From an uncultured Aquimarina sp. (lineage in GTDB: Bacteria > Bacteroidota > Bacteroidia > Flavobacteriales > Flavobacteriaceae), in the NCBI GenBank assembly GCA_947500845.1, contig CANMTP010000007.1, forward strand, positions 124,001 to 188,000: DNA of 64,000 bases, written 5' to 3'. Positions 33,101 to 41,717 of the stretch are shown in pieces; position 1 is the first letter of the stretch, and each line of letters opens with the position of its first letter. Both the position numbers and the translations under genes were made by a program. The notes beneath the pieces were generated by a model. The model was given only the letters and a program-made list of their open reading frames with translations. It searched no databases and was not told the DNA's origin.

Positions 33101-35312
33101 CGGTGGTATGGTCCTTATCATAGGCTTGACCGGGCTGCCAGTTTTCATCTTTGGTGATGGTTTTGTATAAATCCCCTGTTTTGTAGGTTCCCGATGCTTC
33201 CAAAGAAGGCATGTCTGTGCTTATCAAATCCGGGAAACGCACCTTAAATCGAATGATCTCCTCTGCAGTTTTGTTGGTTTGCCAATCGGATTTGATCGTA
33301 TGATCAGTATCAATTGTTGGATCGGCTTTCCAATCCTTACCCGGTGCTGCTTGTTTGAGTACTCGGTTTAAGGGTGAGGCTTCAAATACACTTTCTGCAT
33401 AGGCATTAATATCAGAAATGTCGACGTTTGTAAAATCCTCGCCATAGCTGTTTTTGTAATAGGTATTAATATCATTGGTGATATCTACAGAGGTATAACT
33501 CCCTACCACGGCATCAGATTCAAAAGGCAGGTATTGTTTGGCTTGCCTGCCATAGGCGTCGTACTCCATATGGGTAACGATATCTTTTTCATCTGGTGAT
33601 GCTTTGATCGCTCTTTGCTGTTTGGCTCTGCCTAATCCATCAAAATAGGTTACATGCTCGATCACATCTTTGTTGTATTGGATCTGTGTGGGAGCCGTCA
33701 TCGGTTCCTGATACGCTCTTACAAAAACATAATTCTCATCAGAAAGCGTTACCTCATGTGGAGTAAAAGGACACCCTTCTAGTTCTCCAAAGACCCCCGG
33801 ACACTTGTCCATTTTATTGGCTACATAGTCAGTAGGTTGATTACTATAATACACCCTTTGGTCGGGGTCTCCAAAAGTATCATGATCTTGATCAAGATAA
33901 AAAAACTGGGGTGTAATATTGGTAATGTTTCTAGTCGTGTCATCATAGTCATTTCCATTGGTTACATATACATATCCATCATTATCGGGAGGGATACTAT
34001 AAAAATATTTAATATTAGGATCTCCAAAAGTATCCGTATCACTATCTCTATAAAAATATTGTCGCGGGATATTGGTAATAAATTCATTGTCATCTTTCAA
34101 GTCACCAGCCATAAGAATATACCCTGTAGGTTGACTACATTGTGTTTTGGTTACATTAGGATCTCCCCAGGTATCGTTATCTCCATCTTTGTACCAGACC
34201 GTATTGGGATTGATCTCTGGTTTGTTGTCATGACAATCCTGGCCATTAGTCACATAGGTAAACTCATCGGTTGGAGGATAACTTCGGTAGACTACTGTTG
34301 CAGGGTTCCCATAAGTATCATTATCTACATCTCTATAAAAATATCTGGGAGCAACATTGGTAATCCAAGCCTTCCCATCATCATAATCATCATCATTCGT
34401 CACATAAAGATACCCATCTTCCTGAGGAGGAAAACTACGATAATATTTGATCTGTGGATTACCATAGGTATCCCTATCGGCATCTCTATAAAAATTACGG
34501 GGTGCAATATCGGTAATGAATTCATTGTTATCATGATAATCACTCTTGTTGAGCACATAATCCGATGCAGGTTGACTACATTGTCGAATCGGTGGTGGGA
34601 TTGGGCCATTACCCAACAATTGATTGTGTCCAAAACCATCCTTATCGCCATCCTTGTACCACACCGTATTAGGATGTATCTCTGGATTCCAGTCGTTACA
34701 ATCATTGGCATTGGTAACATAACCACTGGGTCTGTGACTGTAGAATACTTTTTTATGGGGATTCCCAAAAGTATCCTTATCGTTATCATGATAAAAGTAC
34801 CTTGGAGCTACATTGGTAATATTGGCTGTACCATCATTATGATCACCAGCTCTACGAATATAACCACTAGGCTGGGTACATTGTTTTTTGGTTACATTGG
34901 CATTACCCCAGGTATCATTATCCCCATCACGATACCAAACCGTATTGGGATGTATCTCTATATTACTATCATTACAATCCCCTGATTTAGCTACGTAATT
35001 CGTAGGAGCATAACTACGATACACTTTTATGCTCGAAACACCAAAACCATCCCCATCTCCATCTTTGTAAAAGTATTTTGGCGGGACATTGGTGATCCAC
35101 TTATTGTTATCATTCAGGTCTCCGGGTTGGGTTACATAACCCGATAAAGGAGAGGTACTGGTCCTGCTGTCATTATCGTTTCCATAGCCATCATTGTCTT
35201 TGTCTCTGAAATATAGAGTGCCACCATCACCTCCGGTGAGCTGGGCAAATCCTTCTGCAAAAAATAGTAATGCAAAGGCGAGTAGGATATATTTTATATT
35301 AAATTGTTTCAT
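30192..35312 (-). CDS. RHS-repeat protein with N-terminal metal-binding repeats
   Basis: From the ATG at 35312 ([20 protein letters not shown]) this is about 1706 residues; a first ATG at 35330 would add six residues before the signal peptide. Residues about 25-500 contain ten repeats of an FYxDxDxDxxG type (such as [12 protein letters not shown]) with ND-containing linkers, like metal-binding MopE/thrombospondin-type-3 repeats. A DUF6443-like part and RHS repeats follow, ending with the core signature [20 protein letters not shown] and TDPDGM at about 1430. The final 275 residues, Gly-rich and hydrophobic, would be the variable toxin tip. Confidence 0.9.
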   Translation of the reverse strand: [1706 protein letters not shown]

Positions 35313-35329
35313 CTTGGATCGGTATTGCA

Positions 35330-38300
35330 TTACTGTTGGTTTTTATAGTGGTATTTGTACTCGGAGATCAGCTTATCTTCAGCATCTTTGATAAACTCCA
35401 GGCGATTAAAGGCATCATAGGTGTAATACATCGTATAGCCTTTGGGATCGGTTTGACTGGTCACCCCAATCAAAGGGTCGTAGGTAAAACTGGTAAGTTG
35501 TGCTTCTTTGAAATAAGCATCATTGCGTAGTTCTTCAAAACGATCCCGTAGGGTTTGTTCTTCGGCCTCTGTTATTTCGGTATTGGAGAGCGCCACAAGC
35601 TCATCGATTTTTGTTTTCACCGCTGCTGGCATTCCAATGTAACTGGCATTGGCAATCTTGGCAATGGGTTTTGAATAATTGTATCCCCAGATGTAGATGA
35701 TAGGACTGCCTCTTTCCTGAGCTACTTCCAATGGATTCCCATAGGCATCATAATCATGATATACTAATCTGTTCTCAACCGCAGTTTGACCTTTGGCAGA
35801 TTTAATGGTTTGGGGGAGTACCATATTTGTTTCGAATTCGTTATAGCTGTATTGTATCGTACCTACAATCGTATCGTTTCTTTTATTTTGAGTATACACG
35901 GGATCATTTACTCGATTGATGCTGTCTAGCTTACTAATAGTCGCCAGCTCGGGCTCAGAAAATGCTGCTGTGGGATAACCACCTACTGGATAGTATCGAT
36001 TTTCTACATAGGTATCCGTGGTTCCTGCCTCGGTAATGGTTTGTGTCACCGTTTTGGGCTGGTAATTCTCGGTATTATACGCATAATTGGTTTGGGTCTC
36101 GACTACAGAAGCAGTACCCAAAGTATCGTAAAAATAGTTTTTGGTGGTACTCTCTTTGAGTTGTGTCCACACAAAATTCAAATCTTTCTTTAACATGATA
36201 TGCGGACCGGGGACGCTCCCAGGAGAAAGCTGAACACAATTTAATCCACATGGAGGTTCTGACCCTACAGCAAAAGTACCCGCCAGGTAATCTGCATAGA
36301 GATCAAAAAATTGTAAGTGTGCATGCTCCTCATAATTTGCTGGTTTGTATAATCGGGCTACTGCCTGTTCGACAAAACTATATTGAGTGTTTTCAGTTTC
36401 CTGTAATTTTCGGTTATCTTGATCAAATACATTTTTTGTCACAAGTAATCCCCTTTTATAATCCAGGTTGGGCGCATATTGAAAAGGAAAAGTAAACACA
36501 CTCTCTGGTGTGGGATACTCCCTGGCGGTGGTATAGGTATAGGTCGTATATCCATTGCCGGATTCTGCTACTTTAACATGTTGGTACCCCACATAGCCTC
36601 CACGAGTCAATTGAGAAAGTGTTCCCTTGGTGGTAATACGATACTGTACTGTACTTCCGCCAAAGTTTCCGTACTGATCATACATCATATGCGCTACTTG
36701 TCTGGTATGCACATGCTCCAAACTCCCTCTTGACGAATGATCCACCACTCCAGAAGAGATATTGGCATTTTCTGGAGATTGATAGTTGTAGGTGATTCTT
36801 TTTTCTGGAATCGTCGTATCACTAGCATCAGAAAATACAATCTCTTTAATGCGTACTCCACCTCCCATTAAAAATTGAGAAAGATCCCCCGTTTTTTGAG
36901 CGGTATAATTCAGTCTGATAAACCCATTCACAGCGGTAATCGAAGGATCTAGAGTGTGAGGCATATACTGTATAAATACCGAATAGGTTCCCGGATCGAG
37001 GTCTATATATTCGGTTCCATTTCGTAGCCAAATATCAGGGCCCTGATCTATATTGTTTGTTTTGGAAAGGATCACTTTTACCTGATCCTCCTGGTGATTA
37101 AAATCATTGATCCCAAAGACCTCGATTTTGATTCGCTGTGCATAATCCAAAGATATCGTAGTGAGGGCATTGGGATTGGCATTTGCAAATGGTGATACTG
37201 CCGTAAATCCTGTATTGAAGGTTTGAGCGGTAGTATTATTGGGGTTTTCAACATATTCGGTTGGAGTGAGTAGCTGATTCCCTTTATAAGAAAAGGTTTG
37301 TGCTTCCCAGGTGAATTCGCGTACTCCTCCGATTGGATAGGTAATGCTGGATAATAACCCTGCTTTGAGGGTGCTTTCCAAATACGGGAGTTTGTAATTA
37401 TATCCCCAGGGATCACTATCGCTGGCAAAAGGAGCCAGGTTTTCTTTATCGAGATATGAAAAACTATATGAGTTCGGATCGCCACTTGTGGGAGTTTCTG
37501 TAATACCAGTCAACCACAATCGATCGGTTTGAGCATAAGTAAAACTATAACGCTTGTTTTCTACACCGGCAGCATTTTTGATCACTACATGCTGCAGTAC
37601 CGTTCCATTAGTTTCGGGATGGGAGCCTCCCACTACAAAATCAACACTCACCTGGTCCATAAAGTGGATGGTCTTGATTTTTTTGGTGACCGAAGAAACG
37701 GCATTATAGGATACCGATTTTTTGGGCTTAAGTACCGAATTGTTGTACTGATCGTTTAGGTTTGCACCGCTTACAGATAACACTTCATTGGTAGTCCAAA
37801 AGGCAGCACTCAAATATTCTTCCTGCACATCCTGATAGGTAAAAGAAACCAGTTCTTTGGCGTTACTGGTGGTAATCTTTGATAGATGCCATGCCGAGCG
37901 GTAACTGAACTCTGCACCGATAAGCTCCGGAACAATACCACTACCAAATCCTTGTCGGTTTTGTCCGTAAAAAGGAGCGTTATAGGTAGTTTCTGTAACA
38001 TCAAAATGATATTTGTATCCTTTGGTATCGGTAATGGTAAAACTGGTGATCTCGCCACTGCTGGTGTTTTGATTGACAGTGATATCAATATTGGGATTGT
38101 TGGACAGTAATTGTGGGCCTTCTCGAGTGATAACAAACCTACCCGAGAAATTCAAGAAACTAAATTGGTATAAATCCATCTCGGTATCATAACTATTCAT
38201 TGAGGTGCCAAGCGCATTCCAGGTAAACTCATCTTGCTGCTGTAGGGATAGGGTTTCAAAATTCCAGAAATCATCATTATGATACACTCCATATTGTTTG

Positions 38301-38647
38301 GGTAGCGCACTCTCATCAGCAAAACCGCGCACCGTTCTGGAGATCGTACCTCCAGCAAATAGCGACCATCCGGTGCCGGTCCATCCGGATCGGTTATCTA
38401 CTTTTATCCCTTGACTATTATAGCGTAGTGCCAGGTGTAAAGGGACTTCTTGATGGATGTTTTTTGAAAATATCGGAATGGTAATATCCGGTTGGCCGGT
38501 ATAATTATCCACCGGTACTTCTTCAAACTGCATTACATTGGCGACCGTAGGCGATGGTGGGATGACAGTGGGTAACTGATAAGGAGTTTCTTGACTGTAT
38601 AGTGATAGACCACACAACAGTAAAAAAAACAAGACGCTGTTTTTCAT
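35330..38647 (-). CDS. large RHS-type surface protein, partner of the downstream RHS gene
   Basis: This 1105-residue protein has a signal peptide (MKNSVLFFLLLCGLSLYSQE) and an N-terminal SpvB-like start (ITIPIFSKNIHQEVPLHLAL, then GIKVDNRSGWTGTGWSLFAG), a long beta-rich middle and C-terminal RHS/YD-type repeats (YTYDAFNRLEFIKDAEDKLI). It is exported, probably to the surface. The stop overlaps the first possible start of the 1706-residue RHS gene, so the pair is co-translated, as in flavobacterial RHS loci in which one protein may carry or shield the other. It is not a toxin by itself. Confidence 0.8.
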   Translation of the reverse strand: MKNSVLFFLLLCGLSLYSQETPYQLPTVIPPSPTVANVMQFEEVPVDNYTGQPDITIPIFSKNIHQEVPLHLALRYNSQGIKVDNRSGWTGTGWSLFAGGTISRTVRGFADESALPKQYGVYHNDDFWNFETLSLQQQDEFTWNALGTSMNSYDTEMDLYQFSFLNFSGRFVITREGPQLLSNNPNIDITVNQNTSSGEITSFTITDTKGYKYHFDVTETTYNAPFYGQNRQGFGSGIVPELIGAEFSYRSAWHLSKITTSNAKELVSFTYQDVQEEYLSAAFWTTNEVLSVSGANLNDQYNNSVLKPKKSVSYNAVSSVTKKIKTIHFMDQVSVDFVVGGSHPETNGTVLQHVVIKNAAGVENKRYSFTYAQTDRLWLTGITETPTSGDPNSYSFSYLDKENLAPFASDSDPWGYNYKLPYLESTLKAGLLSSITYPIGGVREFTWEAQTFSYKGNQLLTPTEYVENPNNTTAQTFNTGFTAVSPFANANPNALTTISLDYAQRIKIEVFGINDFNHQEDQVKVILSKTNNIDQGPDIWLRNGTEYIDLDPGTYSVFIQYMPHTLDPSITAVNGFIRLNYTAQKTGDLSQFLMGGGVRIKEIVFSDASDTTIPEKRITYNYQSPENANISSGVVDHSSRGSLEHVHTRQVAHMMYDQYGNFGGSTVQYRITTKGTLSQLTRGGYVGYQHVKVAESGNGYTTYTYTTAREYPTPESVFTFPFQYAPNLDYKRGLLVTKNVFDQDNRKLQETENTQYSFVEQAVARLYKPANYEEHAHLQFFDLYADYLAGTFAVGSEPPCGLNCVQLSPGSVPGPHIMLKKDLNFVWTQLKESTTKNYFYDTLGTASVVETQTNYAYNTENYQPKTVTQTITEAGTTDTYVENRYYPVGGYPTAAFSEPELATISKLDSINRVNDPVYTQNKRNDTIVGTIQYSYNEFETNMVLPQTIKSAKGQTAVENRLVYHDYDAYGNPLEVAQERGSPIIYIWGYNYSKPIAKIANASYIGMPAAVKTKIDELVALSNTEITEAEEQTLRDRFEELRNDAYFKEAQLTSFTYDPLIGVTSQTDPKGYTMYYTYDAFNRLEFIKDAEDKLISEYKYHYKNQQ

Positions 38648-38760
38648 AGTATTGAATTAAATTTTTAAAAATTAAATGTGGGGTGGTTTTTGTTTCTTGT
38701 GCAATGATAAGAAGAGACAGTTCCGTTTTTCGGAACTGAGAAAAATTTCTTGTAAAATTT

Positions 38761-39024
38761 TTAAATTGAAGCTGCTCGAGAAGTTGTTTTGCTTTGATAA
38801 AATCCAAATTGAAACCCTACAGCTTCTTCATACACATAGCTTTGCAGGGCTACATCATATACCACAGGAGCATTGAGCGCTTTCATGGTATTAAGTACTG
38901 CATATAATTTGGTTTTGGATATTCTCATTCTGCTTGCCAATTCTATTGGAGTTCCTGTAGCTTGCATACGGATCAATTGATCGATTCGTTCTATAAGTTG
39001 TAATTGTTTGATAATAATATTCAT
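38761..39024 (-). CDS. small HTH DNA-binding protein
   Basis: This 87-residue protein has ERIDQLIRMQATGTPIELAS followed by RMRISKTKLYAVLNTMKAL, a classic helix-turn-helix, and a wing region ending VYEEAVGFQFGFYQSKT. The gene is 113 bp upstream of the start of the RHS pair and on the same strand, a place suited to a local regulator. Similar HTH proteins accompany flavobacterial RHS and secretion loci. The target is unknown. Confidence 0.7.
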   Translation of the reverse strand: MNIIIKQLQLIERIDQLIRMQATGTPIELASRMRISKTKLYAVLNTMKALNAPVVYDVALQSYVYEEAVGFQFGFYQSKTTSRAASI

Positions 39025-39102
39025 GATTCTTTACCTTTAATTTGTTTGTATTCCTTTAATGGCAAATAGGACTAAGGGTGTTTACGATTTGTTTAATTCG
39101 AA

Positions 39103-39363
39103 TTAGGCAAGCCGAAAAGAGGGGTTCTTACAAAATGCATTCTCTTTTTTGAGCAATACAATGTTTCTTGCTTTATAGATCAATTGAATCGCCTCATCAC
39201 AGGATTTTCCCTTTAGATAGAGTTTATGAATCCATAGGTACAGTATGGTCTCATATGGGCTATGATGCACCAGATTGTATATAAATTCATCCAGTTTCAT
39301 GTGAAGTGCCAAAATGATATCGACAATGAATTGACTTTTTTTGTTGTATGTAAAGCTCGCCAT
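39103..39363 (-). CDS. small unrecognised protein
   Basis: This is an 86-residue basic helical protein (MASFTYNKKSQFIVDIILAL) with a central DEFIYNLVHHSPYETILYLW. It has no signal peptide or membrane segment. It precedes the HTH gene by 78 bp on the same strand. No family is recognised. Confidence 0.5.
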   Translation of the reverse strand: MASFTYNKKSQFIVDIILALHMKLDEFIYNLVHHSPYETILYLWIHKLYLKGKSCDEAIQLIYKARNIVLLKKENAFCKNPSFRLA

Positions 39364-39659
39364 TTTCTAAATTTTTGATGTGGCAAATATATGGGTGGGA
39401 TTAGAGAGAATACAAGTTCAATAAAAGTCAATTTATAAATTTTCCCAGTCTAATTTATAAATTAGCCCTTCTAAAATTTTGATCAAAATACTGAAAATCA
39501 AATCATAAAAAATAAAATTATTATTTTTAGATATCATCAATTAATTTATCTTTACCTCAATTTAGGTATTTATAACTTGTGAAGTTTTTTTACAAAAATC
39601 CTTTTCTTTATCGTAATTTTTTGAAAATTACTCTGCTTTCTTACTGCTTAAAATCTATT

Positions 39660-41405
39660 ATGAATTTTAGATTGTATACTATTAAAATTATGCTATTTGG
39701 CTTAGCATTGTTTTCAAGTTTGTCCATATTAAAAGCTGAGCGATACCATATTGAAAATTCATCCTATGTTAACTCTTACTTATATAAAAGAAAATCTAAT
39801 AATGATTCTTTACAAAAATTATCATTCAAGAAACTTGAAGAATTTTTTAATGATTCAGTAGGTGATTCTGTTAGTTCTAAATTGTACGCGATAGCCTATT
39901 TGAAAAAAGCAAAAAAAAATTATGACACATTAGAGATAGCCAATGCCTATAACTTACTTTGCAGACATAATTTTCTTAATCCTAAAATTATTTTAAAATA
40001 TGTAGATTCCATAATTGATATTACAAAGAATCATGATTACCAAAGGTATCCAACTCGAGGATATCTTTTTAAGGGTTATTCGCTGTTTTATCTGAAAAGA
40101 TTTGATGAGGCTCTAGATGCTTATTTGAATGGTCTCGAATTTGCAAAGAAAAAAAAGGATATTGAAAATTTGATTGCGTTTAAACATAATATAGCATTAC
40201 TTAAAAATACTTTGGGTAAGCATGACGAGGCTCTTAAAGTTTACAGGGATAATTTATATTTTATTCAAAAAAAAGGTAAAAATCTTAAATCATATCGTGC
40301 TCAATTAATTACCACGTTGTTTAAACTTTCTGAAACTTTTAATAGCATAGAGAAGCTCGACTCAGCAAATTTTTATCTAAAAAAAGGATTAGAGATTAGC
40401 TCTTCTGGAAAACCTCATAGATACTATCCTGCAATTCTATTGGGTTATGCTATCAATAGCTTTAAAAAAGAGAATTACAGCACTGCTTTGGATAGTTTAA
40501 AAAAGGCTGAAAGATTATTACCAAAGAAAGAAAAAGAAAAGGTATTTACTTATCTTGGGAAATGTTTGTTAAAGCTTAGAAGAAAAGATGAAGCATTAGT
40601 ATATTTAAAAAAGGTCGATTCCCTGGCAAATGATGTATCCTATTATTATCCTGAAATGAGGGATGCCTTAAAATTACTTAGCGAACATTATAAATCAGTT
40701 AATAACACCCAAGAGCAATTGGAGTTATTAGCAAAAATTATCCGACTCGATAGTATATCAAACAAAAAATTAAGTACGCTTAATACTAAAATTATCAAAA
40801 ATTATGATACATCCCAATTAGTACAGGAAAAAGATACATTAATACGAAAAATTAAAGAAAAGAATCTTATTACTAAGTATTACTTTTTTGGGGGGTTAAT
40901 TGTAGTCACAATTTTTGTATTTGGTTGGTATAAATATCAATCAAAGAGGAAAAATCTAGAATATGAAAAGAAATACCAAGAAAAGATAGTAGATTTTCAA
41001 TCAAATAATAGTAAGGATAAAAAAGGTAGTGAGTTAGAATTGTCAGAAGATATTACCAATGACATTTTACAAAAACTAAAGCATTTTGAGGCAAATCATG
41101 ATTTCTTAAAAAAAGACATAACGTTAGTAAAAGTTGCTAAAAGATTTAAAACCAATTCTACATATCTATCAAGAATAATTAATACTGAAAAACAGAAAAG
41201 CTTTGCTAATTACCTTAATGATTTAAGAATTGATTATTGTATCGATTTACTTGAAAATGATAAAAAAATTAGAAATTATTCTATTCAAGCAATTGCCAAA
41301 GAAGTAGGTTTTAATAGTGTCAAATCATTTTCTTCAGCATTTTATAAAAAAACTGGAAACCAACCTTCGTATTACATTAAGATATTGAATTCCAGATTTT
41401 TATAA
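39660..41405 (+). CDS. TPR-membrane-AraC-type transcription regulator (paralogue 1)
   Basis: From the ATG at 39660 (MNFRLYTIKIMLFGLALFSS) this is a 581-residue protein; an upstream ATG at 39579 would put 27 residues before a good signal peptide. After the signal, about 300 residues of TPR-like helical repeats (ALDAYLNGLEFAKKKKDIEN, ALKVYRDNLYFIQKKG) face the periplasm. One transmembrane helix (YYFFGGLIVVTIFVFGWYKY), a coiled coil and a C-terminal AraC-type HTH (LVKVAKRFKTNSTYLSRIIN, IQAIAKEVGFNSVKSFSSAF) follow. It probably senses a ligand outside and acts on DNA inside. It starts the peptide locus and is about 110 bp upstream of the precursor gene. Confidence 0.9.
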   Translation: MNFRLYTIKIMLFGLALFSSLSILKAERYHIENSSYVNSYLYKRKSNNDSLQKLSFKKLEEFFNDSVGDSVSSKLYAIAYLKKAKKNYDTLEIANAYNLLCRHNFLNPKIILKYVDSIIDITKNHDYQRYPTRGYLFKGYSLFYLKRFDEALDAYLNGLEFAKKKKDIENLIAFKHNIALLKNTLGKHDEALKVYRDNLYFIQKKGKNLKSYRAQLITTLFKLSETFNSIEKLDSANFYLKKGLEISSSGKPHRYYPAILLGYAINSFKKENYSTALDSLKKAERLLPKKEKEKVFTYLGKCLLKLRRKDEALVYLKKVDSLANDVSYYYPEMRDALKLLSEHYKSVNNTQEQLELLAKIIRLDSISNKKLSTLNTKIIKNYDTSQLVQEKDTLIRKIKEKNLITKYYFFGGLIVVTIFVFGWYKYQSKRKNLEYEKKYQEKIVDFQSNNSKDKKGSELELSEDITNDILQKLKHFEANHDFLKKDITLVKVAKRFKTNSTYLSRIINTEKQKSFANYLNDLRIDYCIDLLENDKKIRNYSIQAIAKEVGFNSVKSFSSAFYKKTGNQPSYYIKILNSRFL

Positions 41406-41420
41406 CACATTTAACACTTG

Positions 41421-41490
41421 GTAAATTTATAAATTTACTAATGAAATAAACCTACTAAATTTCAAAAATTAGTTTTTATCTTTATGTTTG
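41421..41490 (+). promoter_or_regulatory. palindrome and promoter upstream of the precursor peptide gene
   Basis: A perfect 18-bp palindrome, GTAAATTTA followed by TAAATTTAC, lies at 41421-41438. A Bacteroidota -7 element TATGTTTG (TAnnTTTG) is at 41483-41490, 26 bp before the ATG of the peptide gene. A clear -33 box is not seen, which suits activation, for example by the neighbouring AraC-type regulators. Their binding is inference. Confidence 0.5.
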
Positions 41491-41516
41491 CCATTCAAAC
41501 AAAAAATTTAAAAATC

Positions 41517-41660
41517 ATGAGAAGTCAGTCAAACAAAAAGAAGCTATCATTGAAAAAAATTAATGTTGTTAGATTAACAAAGCTTCAAAGTTATCAAATT
41601 AAAGGTGCTTCTGGCATGTGCGGGACAGGAACTAGTGTAGGAACTGCAAGCAATTGTTAA
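41517..41660 (+). CDS. RiPP (class I lanthipeptide-type) precursor peptide
   Basis: This 47-residue peptide has the leader MRSQSNKKKLSLKKINVVRL, of the KKLxLKKxxVxxL type that precedes lanthipeptide-like cores in Bacteroidota. A small Gly/Ser/Thr-rich core with two Cys follows (GASGMCGTGTSVGTASNC, Cys35 and Cys47, six Ser/Thr), so two thioether rings would be possible. No lanthipeptide synthetase (LanB/LanC/LanM), cyclase or exporter gene is seen in the window, so it is an orphan precursor. It has a -7 box 26 bp upstream and is followed by a prolyl oligopeptidase gene 57 bp later. Confidence 0.8.
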   Translation: MRSQSNKKKLSLKKINVVRLTKLQSYQIKGASGMCGTGTSVGTASNC

Positions 41661-41717
41661 ATATTTAAAGTTTAGTAATTAAGAGATGAAACATTAAATG
41701 TCTTTAAAAACGTGCGT

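Noticed and set aside
33837..34985. A long rightward open frame of 382 codons rich in Ile
   Set aside because: It lies opposite the Asp-rich repeats of the RHS gene; the reading is an antisense shadow of repeated GAT/TAC codons, with no recognisable fold.
33800..35250. Regular DNA repeats resembling a CRISPR array
   Set aside because: The repeats are in-frame coding units of about 50 residues with degenerate DNA sequence and no short conserved repeats with unique spacers.
39420..39540. AT-rich stretch with short inverted repeats before the first TPR regulator
   Set aside because: Base composition makes short AT repeats expected; no clear operator or terminator can be supported.
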